Shown: positions 1 through 4,950 of the stretch, piece by piece
Layout of the letters: each line of letters begins with the position of its first letter
How positions within the stretch are numbered: position 1 is the first letter of the stretch
Origin: Oscillospiraceae bacterium
Lineage (GTDB): Bacteria > Bacillota > Clostridia > Oscillospirales > Ruminococcaceae
Direction of reading: 5' to 3'
Assembly (NCBI GenBank): GCA_029240015.1
Contig: JARBTU010000118.1
Span: 1 to 5,993, forward strand
Length of the DNA stretch: 5,993 nt
Program-made: the position numbers and the translations under genes
The notes under the pieces: model-generated
What the model saw: only the letters and a program-made list of their open reading frames with translations
The model's database searches: none
What the model was told of the DNA's origin: nothing

Positions 1-207
1 GGAAAGGTTGCCGTTGTAGAAGGGGTAGACAAACTTTTTGGAGCCAGTGTGGAAGCAACTGACTTGAGGGGTGGAGCGGCTCTCATTATTGCGGGACTTG
101 CCGCAGAGGGAAAAACAATTCTATCCAATGTGAGGCATATTGACAGAGGGTACGAAAATATTGAAACAAGTCTTAACAGTTTGGGAGCAATGATATCAAG
201 GGAGTAA
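1..207 (+). CDS. murA: UDP-N-acetylglucosamine 1-carboxyvinyltransferase MurA, C-terminal fragment (gene cut by window edge)
   Basis: Base 1 is in frame and the reading frame ends at TAA 205-207, giving the last 68 residues of MurA. This cytoplasmic enzyme transfers enolpyruvate from PEP to UDP-GlcNAc, the first committed step of peptidoglycan synthesis. The visible part carries the family's C-terminal signature: V-E-A-T-D-L-R, whose D-L-R includes the conserved active-site arginine, then [21 protein letters not shown] and a final L-G-A-M-I-S-R-E. The catalytic Cys/Asp loop lies upstream and is not visible, so I cannot tell MurA1 from MurA2/MurZ. The ftsQ ribosome-binding site lies inside its last codons, which points to co-transcription. 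Confidence 0.95.
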   Translation, partial: GKVAVVEGVDKLFGASVEATDLRGGAALIIAGLAAEGKTILSNVRHIDRGYENIETSLNSLGAMISRE

Positions 208-211
208 ATGC

Positions 212-1021
212 ATGAAGGACGTAAAAGTAAACAAACGTCAAGTGAATACAAGAGAGCAAGCAAGAAAAACAAACGGACAGCGGCATAGACGAAGAAGAAA
301 ACGAAGCTATATGTTATATTACATATTGCTTATGTTTTTTGTTGTCATTGCGTTTGTGACGTTGTCTGTTACGGTTTTTTTTAACATAGACCATTTCTCG
401 GTCAAGGGAGTGTCTGCAATCAGTACAGAGACAATACTGGATGTAAGCGGTGTGAAAAAAGGGGACAACCTCCTAAGACTCAGCATGAAAGAAATACAAA
501 AGAAAATCCTTGAGAAAACGATTCAGGCGGACAAGGTCTCTGTGAGAAGAAAGCTTCCAAGCACACTCGAAATCACAGTCACCGAAGCAAAACCTTTTGC
601 AAACATCAAACAGGGAGAAACCTATTCGATTTTAAGCCAGGGAGGGAGGATCATCAAGTCTGGACTTTCAGAGAAGAACAAAGATGTCCTGACAATTATA
701 GGAGCTGATTTTCCAAATGCTAAGGTTGGTGATTTTATTGATATGGCAAAAGATGAAAAGCTCCAAACATTAGAAAAAATAAATACGGCACTTAAAGAAA
801 ATAAAATTGAGGGTATTAAGGGGATAGATGTAACAAACATTGTGGATATTTCACTTAATTATCGGGATAGAGTCACGATTCAAATAGGAAGTATCTCAGA
901 AATATCGTACAAGCTTTTATTCGCAAAAGAAGTGTTGGAAAACAGGGAAAATAATTCCGTCAAGGGAATCCTGGATGCCAGAAATCCCGGAAAGGTTTAC
1001 TTCAACCCGTCTTCAGACTGA
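212..1021 (+). CDS. ftsQ: Cell division protein FtsQ/DivIB
   Basis: This 269-residue bitopic membrane protein belongs to the divisome subcomplex FtsQ/DivIB-FtsL-FtsB/DivIC, which controls septal peptidoglycan synthesis. Residues 1-32 form a very basic cytoplasmic tail with a run of Arg/Lys at 24-31. About 33-58 is one hydrophobic membrane segment. Residues 60-127 fit the FtsQ-type POTRA domain, starting with F-S-V-K-G-V and ending with V-R-R-K-L-P-S-T-L-E-I-T-V-T-E. Residues 128-265 correspond to the extracytoplasmic beta domain. Length and domain order are normal for a Gram-positive DivIB. The ATG at 212 has AAGGGAG (198-204) seven bases upstream, inside the end of murA. An ATG at 208 is in another frame and closes after 26 codons. 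There is no terminator between murA and this gene. Confidence 0.9.
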   Translation: MKDVKVNKRQVNTREQARKTNGQRHRRRRKRSYMLYYILLMFFVVIAFVTLSVTVFFNIDHFSVKGVSAISTETILDVSGVKKGDNLLRLSMKEIQKKILEKTIQADKVSVRRKLPSTLEITVTEAKPFANIKQGETYSILSQGGRIIKSGLSEKNKDVLTIIGADFPNAKVGDFIDMAKDEKLQTLEKINTALKENKIEGIKGIDVTNIVDISLNYRDRVTIQIGSISEISYKLLFAKEVLENRENNSVKGILDARNPGKVYFNPSSD

Positions 1022-1112
1022 TTGAATGACAATACGGCAGACAAGATGTTAGACAGGCTGATCCTCTTTTGGCAATATTTATTGTAAACCATATGGAATA
1101 ATTAAAAAAATT

Positions 1113-1200
1113 AGCACAAATAAGCAGATTTATATTGAAATTTAGTTCCAAATCTGATAAATTATAATTAATAGTATTTTGATTGAAGAATAATTGTGCT
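1113..1200. repeat. Inverted AGCACAA / TTGTGCT boxes in the ftsZ upstream region
   Basis: AGCACAA (1113-1119) and its reverse complement TTGTGCT (1194-1200) lie in opposite orientation 74 bases apart, flanking the promoter-like TATAAT at 1163-1168. The similarity extends weakly into flanking A/T bases. The remainder of the 1022-1247 spacer is AT-rich; I see no gene, RNA or terminator in it. A regulatory role is a guess, because a seven-base match in AT-rich DNA may occur by chance. Confidence 0.3.
1135..1168 (+). promoter_or_regulatory. Possible ftsZ promoter
   Basis: A perfect TATAAT lies at 1163-1168, but its best -35 (TTTAGT, 1141-1146, spacing 16) is poor. Alternatively TTGAAA (1135-1140) pairs with GATAAA (1157-1162) at 16-bp spacing. 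A second weak candidate is TTGATT (1179-1184) with TATTTT (1201-1206), also at 16 bp. The 226-bp gap between ftsQ and ftsZ makes an independent ftsZ promoter plausible, but which box is used cannot be decided by eye. Confidence 0.4.
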
Positions 1201-1247
1201 TATTTTATAGATGAAAATGATATAACTCATATTAGGAGGAAAAATTC

Positions 1248-2318
1248 GTGAATTTTATGTTGGATAATGATTTCGAAAAAACGGTAAACATTAAAGTGGC
1301 AGGGGTTGGCGGCGGCGGTGGAAACGCTGTTAACCGTATGATAACTTCTGGTATGAAAAGTGTTGAATTTATTTCCATAAATACAGATCAACAAGCATTA
1401 TATCATTCAAAAGCAACGCATAAAATGCAGATTGGTGAAAAGCTGACAAAAGGAAGAGGCGCAGGCGGAGAACCTGAAAAAGGTCAACGTGCTGCTGAAG
1501 AAAGCAGAGAAGAAATTGCGGCAACGTTAAAAGGAACACAGATGATTTTTATTACCGCCGGAATGGGAGGCGGCACTGGAACAGGTGCAGCACCTGTTGT
1601 TGCGGAAGTTGCCCGCGAACTTGGCATCTTGACGGTTGGGATTGTCACAAAACCATTTGAATTTGAAGGCAAAAGAAGAATGGCACAGGCAGAGCAAGGA
1701 ATCGCTGAGTTAAGAAATCAGGTTGATTCTCTTGTTGTGATTCCGAATGAAAGACTCAAGCTGATTTCAGAACAAAAAATTACATTGGCGAATGCGTTTG
1801 AAGCAGCAGATAACGTTTTAAGACAAGGTGTACAAAGTATTTCGGATCTTATTAATGTTCCTGGGCTTGTTAATCTGGACTTTGCAGACGTTACAACGGT
1901 GATGAAAGATGCCGGATTTGCTCATATGGGTGTTGGAAGCGCACAAGGAAAAGATAAAGCTGAGATTGCGGCTTCCATGGCGATATCCAGTCCTCTTTTA
2001 GAAACGTCAATCAACGGGGCAAAAGGTGTTATTATCAACATTACTTCTTCCGCAGATGTGGGATTGGATGAAGTTGACATTGCATCATCCATGATTACAA
2101 AAGCGGCTCATCCTGATGCGAACATCATTTGGGGTGCGGCATTTGATGAGAATTTGGAAGATGAAATGAAGATTACCGTTATTGCAACAGGATTTGATAA
2201 TGAATTTAAAGATTTGTCTATTAATATATCTAAAACCGAAGAAGATAAAAATCCGGATAATTTTGATTCTGATCTTGACTTCGGCGGAATCATGGATATT
2301 TTTAAAAGCAGAAAATAG
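1248..2318 (+). CDS. ftsZ: Cell division protein FtsZ (tubulin-like GTPase)
   Basis: FtsZ polymerises with GTP into the cytoplasmic Z ring that recruits the divisome. This 356-residue protein has the N-terminal [12 protein letters not shown] loop (19-30), the tubulin signature [10 protein letters not shown] (107-116), P-F-x-F-E-G-K-R-R (136-144), and the T7 synergy loop N-L-D-F-A-D-V (209-215) with N209, D211 and D214 that complete the neighbouring subunit's GTPase site. The linker after the globular core (about 322-343) is only some 20 residues. The tail ends in [13 protein letters not shown] rather than the usual I-P-x-F-L/I-R/K peptide. The GTG start is chosen because AGGAGGA (1234-1240) lies seven bases upstream; an in-frame ATG at 1257 is too far away. 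No ftsA is adjacent. Confidence 0.97.
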   Translation: MNFMLDNDFEKTVNIKVAGVGGGGGNAVNRMITSGMKSVEFISINTDQQALYHSKATHKMQIGEKLTKGRGAGGEPEKGQRAAEESREEIAATLKGTQMIFITAGMGGGTGTGAAPVVAEVARELGILTVGIVTKPFEFEGKRRMAQAEQGIAELRNQVDSLVVIPNERLKLISEQKITLANAFEAADNVLRQGVQSISDLINVPGLVNLDFADVTTVMKDAGFAHMGVGSAQGKDKAEIAASMAISSPLLETSINGAKGVIINITSSADVGLDEVDIASSMITKAAHPDANIIWGAAFDENLEDEMKITVIATGFDNEFKDLSINISKTEEDKNPDNFDSDLDFGGIMDIFKSRK

Positions 2319-2322
2319 TTTC

Positions 2323-2376
2323 ACTTACATATAAAAAAGAGCGGTACAATTGTACCGCTCTTTTTTATATGTAAGT
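2323..2376. terminator. ftsZ terminator, perfect 54-bp palindrome
   Basis: Bases 2323-2349 are the exact reverse complement of 2350-2376, a gapless 27-bp-arm palindrome starting four bases after the ftsZ stop. The GC core GAGCGGTAC/GTACCGCTC is flanked by A6 and T6, so it forms an intrinsic terminator that would work in either direction. Confidence 0.9.
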
Positions 2377-2399
2377 ATTAAAAATATTTTCAAAAAAGC

Positions 2400-2432
2400 T
2401 TGATATTCATCAAATAAACTAAAATTTGATGA
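2400..2432. promoter_or_regulatory. Possible operator: TTGAT/ATCAA inverted repeats upstream of the corA promoter
   Basis: TTGAT (2400-2404) and ATCAA (2409-2413) form a small palindrome with a 4-bp spacer. The second half-site is also part of a longer inverted repeat, TCATCAAAT (2407-2415) and ATTTGATGA (2424-2432), with nine-base perfect arms and an 8-bp gap. The last arm ends 17 bases before the -35 box at 2450, a typical place for an activator or regulator. Bases 2377-2399 show only AT-rich sequence. The protein, if any, is unknown. Confidence 0.35.
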
Positions 2433-2449
2433 TGTAGGCTTAAAAACAC

Positions 2450-2477
2450 TTGAAATCTTTTGTTTTTGTGATATAAT
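2450..2477 (+). promoter_or_regulatory. corA leader promoter with extended -10
   Basis: TTGAAA (2450-2455), a 16-bp spacer and TATAAT (2472-2477), preceded by TG at 2469-2470 with one intervening base, make a near-consensus sigma-A extended -10 promoter. Transcription should begin near 2484, leaving about 249 untranslated-leader bases before corA. Confidence 0.75.
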
Positions 2478-2561
2478 GAACATTAGCGCCAATTATTGAC
2501 GTTTTATGTGACGTGTGGGCGTTTTATGCTGTTTTAATGTTTTGTAGTGGAGGTGGCAACA

Positions 2562-2672
2562 GTGAGTCCTGACCCTTATGGGCAAAGTATGGGGAAAAAT
2601 AAAAAACTTTTTAAAGAACAAGTATTTTTGCGGGCTTATCGGTTTGTTGCTGCATTACAGACCCTTTTTTAA
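2562..2672 (+). CDS. Candidate 36-residue leader peptide of corA, N-terminus M-S-P-D-P
   Basis: A GTG at 2562 has GGAGG (2549-2553) eight bases upstream and opens a 36-codon frame to TAA 2670-2672. The product begins M-S-P-D-P-Y-G-Q, has a basic middle (K12, K14, K15, then L-F-K at 16-18), and ends in an amphipathic hydrophobic stretch (V21 to F36, with Y26, F28, V29, L32, L35, F36). I do not recognise it as a known family. By general knowledge, the E. coli Mg2+-transporter leader peptide MgtL starts M-E-P-D-P and continues with basic residues and L-K-L-F-R; the likeness in motif, order and location ahead of a Mg2+ transporter gene is notable but may be chance. A start at the internal ATG 2589 would drop the P-D-P motif but has a much weaker ribosome-binding site. 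The stop codon sits on the T-run of a terminator-like hairpin. Confidence 0.5.
   Translation: MSPDPYGQSMGKNKKLFKEQVFLRAYRFVAALQTLF
2641..2670 (+). terminator. Terminator-like hairpin at the end of the leader ORF (possible attenuator)
   Basis: GGTTTGT (2641-2647) pairs with ACAGACC (2657-2663) in a 7-bp stem with one G-U pair and a nine-base loop, followed by C and six T (2665-2670). It is a modest intrinsic terminator. It lies within the last codons of the small ORF, so a ribosome reaching the stop would cover it, the arrangement expected of translation-coupled attenuation. Confidence 0.45.
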
Positions 2673-2686
2673 AGTCCGTGCGGATG

Positions 2687-2713
2687 CTTGTTGAGTTGAC
2701 AAAACTTAATAAG
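2687..2713 (+). promoter_or_regulatory. 11-bp hairpin just upstream of the corA ribosome-binding site
   Basis: CTTGTTGAGTT (2687-2697) pairs along its whole length with AACTTAATAAG (2703-2713), with two G-U pairs and loop GACAA. No T-run follows, so it is not a terminator. It ends eight bases before the AGGG of the corA ribosome-binding site and may set access of ribosomes or RNases to it. Confidence 0.5.
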
Positions 2714-2732
2714 TGAAATGAGGGATTGTGTT

Positions 2733-3662
2733 ATGCTAAACTTCTATAAGACTATTGATAATAAAGTATTTAGAATGGACGAGTTTTGCGAAGGCTGTTG
2801 GGTGAGTGCTGTAAGTCCGACCGAAAGTGAAGTATACTATTTAATTAACGAACTAAAGCTGGATCAGGGATTTGTCAGAGCGGCACTTGACGAAGAAGAG
2901 TCATCGCGTATTGAAAACGAAGAAAATCAGACGCTGATTATTATCGACGCACCTATTGCTGAAAAAGATACTAGTAATACGATTTTATATACAACGATGC
3001 CTATTGGTATTATTATTACAGAAACGAACATTGTTACGGTGAGTTTGAAAGAAAACACGGTAATTACAGAGCTTGTGGATGGCATTGTTAGAAACGTCCA
3101 AACTCATCTAAAGACGAGATTGCTGCTGATGCTCCTGTTAAGGGTTGCGGCACGCTATCTTCAATATCTGAAACAGATCGATAAAATTTCCGACATGATG
3201 GAGCGGCAGCTCCATAAATCCATGAAGAATCAGGAGCTGATTCAACTCTTAGGACTTGAAAAGTCATTGGTTTATTTTTCAACATCGCTTAAATCCAACG
3301 AAGTAACACTTGAAAAAATTCTTCGCGGAAGAATCATCAAGCTTTATGATGATGATCAGGACTTACTTGAGGATGTTTTGATTGAAATCAAGCAGGCGAT
3401 AGAAATGTCTAATATCTATTCAAGCATTCTTTCGGGAACAATGGATGCTTTTGCCTCGATTATTTCCAACAACCTGAATATCGTGATGAAAATGCTTACA
3501 TCGATTACCATTTTGATGGCGATTCCGACTATGATATCCAGCTTTTATGGAATGAATGTTACGCATCTTCCGGTTCCTGTTTTTTGGTTTCCGATTGTAT
3601 TGTCTATTGTAGTGACATTGATTGTAGCGATTATATTGGTTAAAACAAAAATGTTTAAATAA
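2733..3662 (+). CDS. corA: CorA-family magnesium/divalent cation transporter
   Basis: CorA proteins are homopentameric inner-membrane channels that import Mg2+ (some move Co2+ or Ni2+). This 309-residue copy has the large N-terminal cytoplasmic domain, with G-C-W-V, A-L-D-E-E-E-x-x-R-I-E (about 51-61) and I-I-I-D-A-P. A long helical region (about 115-250) leads to TM1 (about 253-271), then the hallmark Y-G-M-N (272-275), a short periplasmic loop containing L-P-V-P, TM2 (about 284-305) and a short basic tail. The acidic residue that often follows the loop proline (M-P-E in classic CorA) is absent. I prefer ATG 2733, since AGGG (2721-2724) lies eight bases upstream and M-L-N-F-Y-K-T fits the family N-terminus; ATG 2718 adds five residues but lacks a ribosome-binding site. 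Substrate is inferred from the family. Confidence 0.92.
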   Translation: MLNFYKTIDNKVFRMDEFCEGCWVSAVSPTESEVYYLINELKLDQGFVRAALDEEESSRIENEENQTLIIIDAPIAEKDTSNTILYTTMPIGIIITETNIVTVSLKENTVITELVDGIVRNVQTHLKTRLLLMLLLRVAARYLQYLKQIDKISDMMERQLHKSMKNQELIQLLGLEKSLVYFSTSLKSNEVTLEKILRGRIIKLYDDDQDLLEDVLIEIKQAIEMSNIYSSILSGTMDAFASIISNNLNIVMKMLTSITILMAIPTMISSFYGMNVTHLPVPVFWFPIVLSIVVTLIVAIILVKTKMFK

Positions 3663-3698
3663 AAAGGTTGAGAAAGCAAATTGCTTTCTCAACCTTTT
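3662..3698. terminator. Bidirectional terminator between corA and ogt
   Basis: Bases 3662-3679 and 3681-3698 are perfect 18-base inverted arms around a single A. The T-rich run TTTTGTTTTTATTTT follows on the plus strand and T5-A-T3 on the minus strand, so it serves both convergent genes. It overlaps the last base of the corA stop codon and ends four bases before the ogt stop. Confidence 0.9.
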
Positions 3699-3702
3699 GT
3701 TT

Positions 3703-4236
3703 TTATTTTGTAAATCTGTCTACATCCATGCCTTCAATTTTCATCAGCGCAATTTTGGTTTTTAATCCTTCGCCCATACTGAATCCACCAATTCCTCCAT
3801 CCGAGGAGACAACCCTGTGGCAGGGAATGACTAATGGAAGGGGATTGTTGGCAACAGTTGTTCCAACTGCGCGATATGCTCTGGAGCCGATATGGGTCGC
3901 GACATCTCCATAACTCAGAACTTCACCATATTTCGTGCCTCGTAAAAAATCATAGATTTTTTGCCTGAAAGGGCTTGTGTGAATTTCATAGGGAATATCG
4001 ATGTTCTGGGAAACCCCATTTAAATAATCCGTAACTTGTTTTTCTGCAACGCCGAAATAATTATCTTCGCTTTTTTCCACAATCAGATAGCCACCCCAAT
4101 TTTTTTTGAAGTAGCGGTGCATTTGGTTCAAACAAGTACCGTCTAAATCCAGAAATATTAATTTCCGTTCGTTAAAATAAAGAGAAATCTGACCAATATT
4201 TGTGTTGAACTGGTGAACAAAAACAGGTTTTAACAT
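3703..4236 (-). CDS. ogt: Methylated-DNA--[protein]-cysteine S-methyltransferase (Ogt/AGT)
   Basis: This suicide repair protein moves an alkyl group from O6-alkylguanine (or O4-alkylthymine) in DNA to its own cysteine, with no turnover. In 177 residues it has a variable N-terminal domain (1-80) and the conserved C-terminal domain: S-P-F-R-Q-K-I-Y-D-F-L (88-98), S-Y-G-D-V-A (108-113), R-A-V-G (122-125, arginine finger), N-P-L-P-L-V-I-P-C-H-R-V (131-142) with acceptor Cys139, then G-G-I-G-G-F-S. All key residues are intact. The length matches Ogt rather than the larger Ada fusion, and no AraC-like domain is present. The start is supported by AAGGAGG (minus strand, 4251-4245) eight bases upstream. 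It is convergent with corA and divergent from nth, another DNA-repair gene. Confidence 0.95.
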   Translation of the reverse strand: MLKPVFVHQFNTNIGQISLYFNERKLIFLDLDGTCLNQMHRYFKKNWGGYLIVEKSEDNYFGVAEKQVTDYLNGVSQNIDIPYEIHTSPFRQKIYDFLRGTKYGEVLSYGDVATHIGSRAYRAVGTTVANNPLPLVIPCHRVVSSDGGIGGFSMGEGLKTKIALMKIEGMDVDRFTK

Positions 4237-4249
4237 AAAATGAGCCTCC

Positions 4250-4278
4250 TTGAAACAGCGTGAAAAAGATGGTATAAT
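4250..4278 (+). promoter_or_regulatory. nth–ytqA operon promoter
   Basis: TTGAAA (4250-4255), a 17-bp spacer and TATAAT (4273-4278) form a near-consensus sigma-A promoter. Transcription should begin near 4285, only about 27 bases before GTG 4312 and about 9 before ATG 4294. The -35 box overlaps by two bases the complement of the ogt ribosome-binding site. Confidence 0.8.
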
Positions 4279-4291
4279 AAATATTATTATA
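4273..4291. promoter_or_regulatory. Symmetric TATAATAA/TTATTATA element; possible divergent ogt promoter
   Basis: TATAATAA (4273-4280) and TTATTATA (4284-4291) are perfect inverted arms with an ATA spacer. The left arm contains the nth -10; the right arm contains a TATAAT on the minus strand (4291-4286), properly placed to begin ogt transcription near 4279. No good -35 exists for the minus strand at 16-18 bp (TTGTCA at 4318-4313 is 21 bp away), so the ogt promoter call is weak. Confidence 0.4.
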
Positions 4292-4311
4292 AGATGAAAG
4301 CGGGCGAGAGT

Positions 4312-4938
4312 GTGACAAAAAAAGAAATCGCGTTGCTAGCGATTGAGGGACTGAAGAAAAAATATCCCGAAGCAATTTGCTCACTTCATTATCATACACC
4401 ATATGAGTTGCTTTTTGCAACAAGACTTTCGGCACAATGCACCGATGCGAGAGTTAACATTGTCACAAAAGAACTTTATAGCAAATATCGGTCGCTTCAG
4501 GAAATTGCAGATGCCGACTTGGCTGATGTCGAGAAAATAGTGAAACCATGCGGGCTTTATAAAACAAAATCAAAGCAGATTATAGTTGCGGCGGAAATGC
4601 TTTTAAGGGATTATGACGGCGTGGTGCCGGATACCATAGACGAACTGCTAAAGTTGCCCGGGGTCGGACGAAAGACAGCGAACCTTGTTGTTGGAGATGT
4701 TTATGGGAAGCCTTCTATTGTAACGGATACGCATTGTATCAGAATTTGCAACAGGCTGGGGATTGCGACAGGCAAAGACCCGTATAAAGTCGAAATACAG
4801 CTTAAAAAACTTTTGCCTGCACAAGAATCGGGCGATTTTTGCCATAGGCTGGTTCTCTTCGGCAGAGAGATCTGCAAGGCAAGAAAAGCGGAATGCGGAG
4901 TTTGTCCACTTTCGGATTTTTGCAGAAAAAAGATATAG
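4312..4938 (+). CDS. nth: Endonuclease III (DNA glycosylase/AP lyase)
   Basis: Nth removes oxidised pyrimidines from DNA and cuts the abasic site, starting base-excision repair. This 208-residue protein has P-Y-E-L-L-F-A-T-R-L-S-A-Q-C-T-D near the N-terminus, the helix-hairpin-helix L-P-G-V-G-R-K-T-A-N (115-124) with catalytic Lys121, and catalytic Asp139 in T-D-T-H. The 4Fe-4S ligands follow as C188-X6-C195-X2-C198-X5-C204. All active residues are present and length is normal. I choose GTG 4312 because the distance to S-A-Q-C-T-D then matches E. coli and Bacillus Nth. ATG 4294 adds six residues and would sit about nine bases from the predicted transcript start. Neither start has a strong ribosome-binding site. 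Confidence 0.95.
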   Translation: MTKKEIALLAIEGLKKKYPEAICSLHYHTPYELLFATRLSAQCTDARVNIVTKELYSKYRSLQEIADADLADVEKIVKPCGLYKTKSKQIIVAAEMLLRDYDGVVPDTIDELLKLPGVGRKTANLVVGDVYGKPSIVTDTHCIRICNRLGIATGKDPYKVEIQLKKLLPAQESGDFCHRLVLFGREICKARKAECGVCPLSDFCRKKI

Positions 4939-4950
4939 GGAGCGTTGAGC

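Larger units (their letters stand above)
2484..2732 (+). promoter_or_regulatory. Long structured 5' leader of corA
   Basis: Predicted transcript leader from the extended -10 promoter to the corA start. Structures visible by eye, in order: AGCGCC (2485-2490) pairing with GGCGTT (2518-2523) with an inner ACGT/ACGT helix (2499-2502 with 2511-2514); GCTGTT (2528-2533) pairing with AACAGT (2558-2563), which spans the ribosome-binding site of the small ORF; AAAAATA (2595-2601) pairing with TATTTTT (2623-2629); the terminator-like hairpin at 2641-2670; and an 11-bp hairpin at 2687-2713. I recognise no known riboswitch class in it. It could be a peptide-controlled attenuator or a standalone RNA of about 187 nt ending at 2670. 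Confidence 0.55.

Noticed and set aside
1300..1324. GGC/GGT-rich run that looks like a simple repeat
   Set aside because: It encodes the conserved glycine-rich nucleotide-binding loop of FtsZ and needs no other explanation.
2549..2564. GGAGGTGGCAACAGTG resembles the T-box antiterminator motif (GGTGGNACCGCG)
   Set aside because: The downstream CGCG is missing, no specifier-loop architecture or T-box terminator follows, and the downstream gene is a cation transporter. The bases are better explained as the ribosome-binding site and start of the small ORF.
2484..2732. Known Mg2+ riboswitch (M-box) ahead of corA
   Set aside because: Apart from a GGATGCTTG fragment at 2682-2690 that resembles part of it, the conserved M-box core (TTAGGTGAGGCTCC and companion loops) is absent.
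2718..2732. ATG 2718 as the corA start
   Set aside because: It has no ribosome-binding site and adds M-R-D-C-V, which does not fit the family, whereas ATG 2733 has AGGG at correct spacing and a typical M-L-x-F-Y-K-T N-terminus.
3668..3913. Plus-strand open frame opposite ogt
   Set aside because: It begins inside the terminator hairpin and lies entirely antisense to the well-supported ogt gene, with no ribosome-binding site or recognisable motif.
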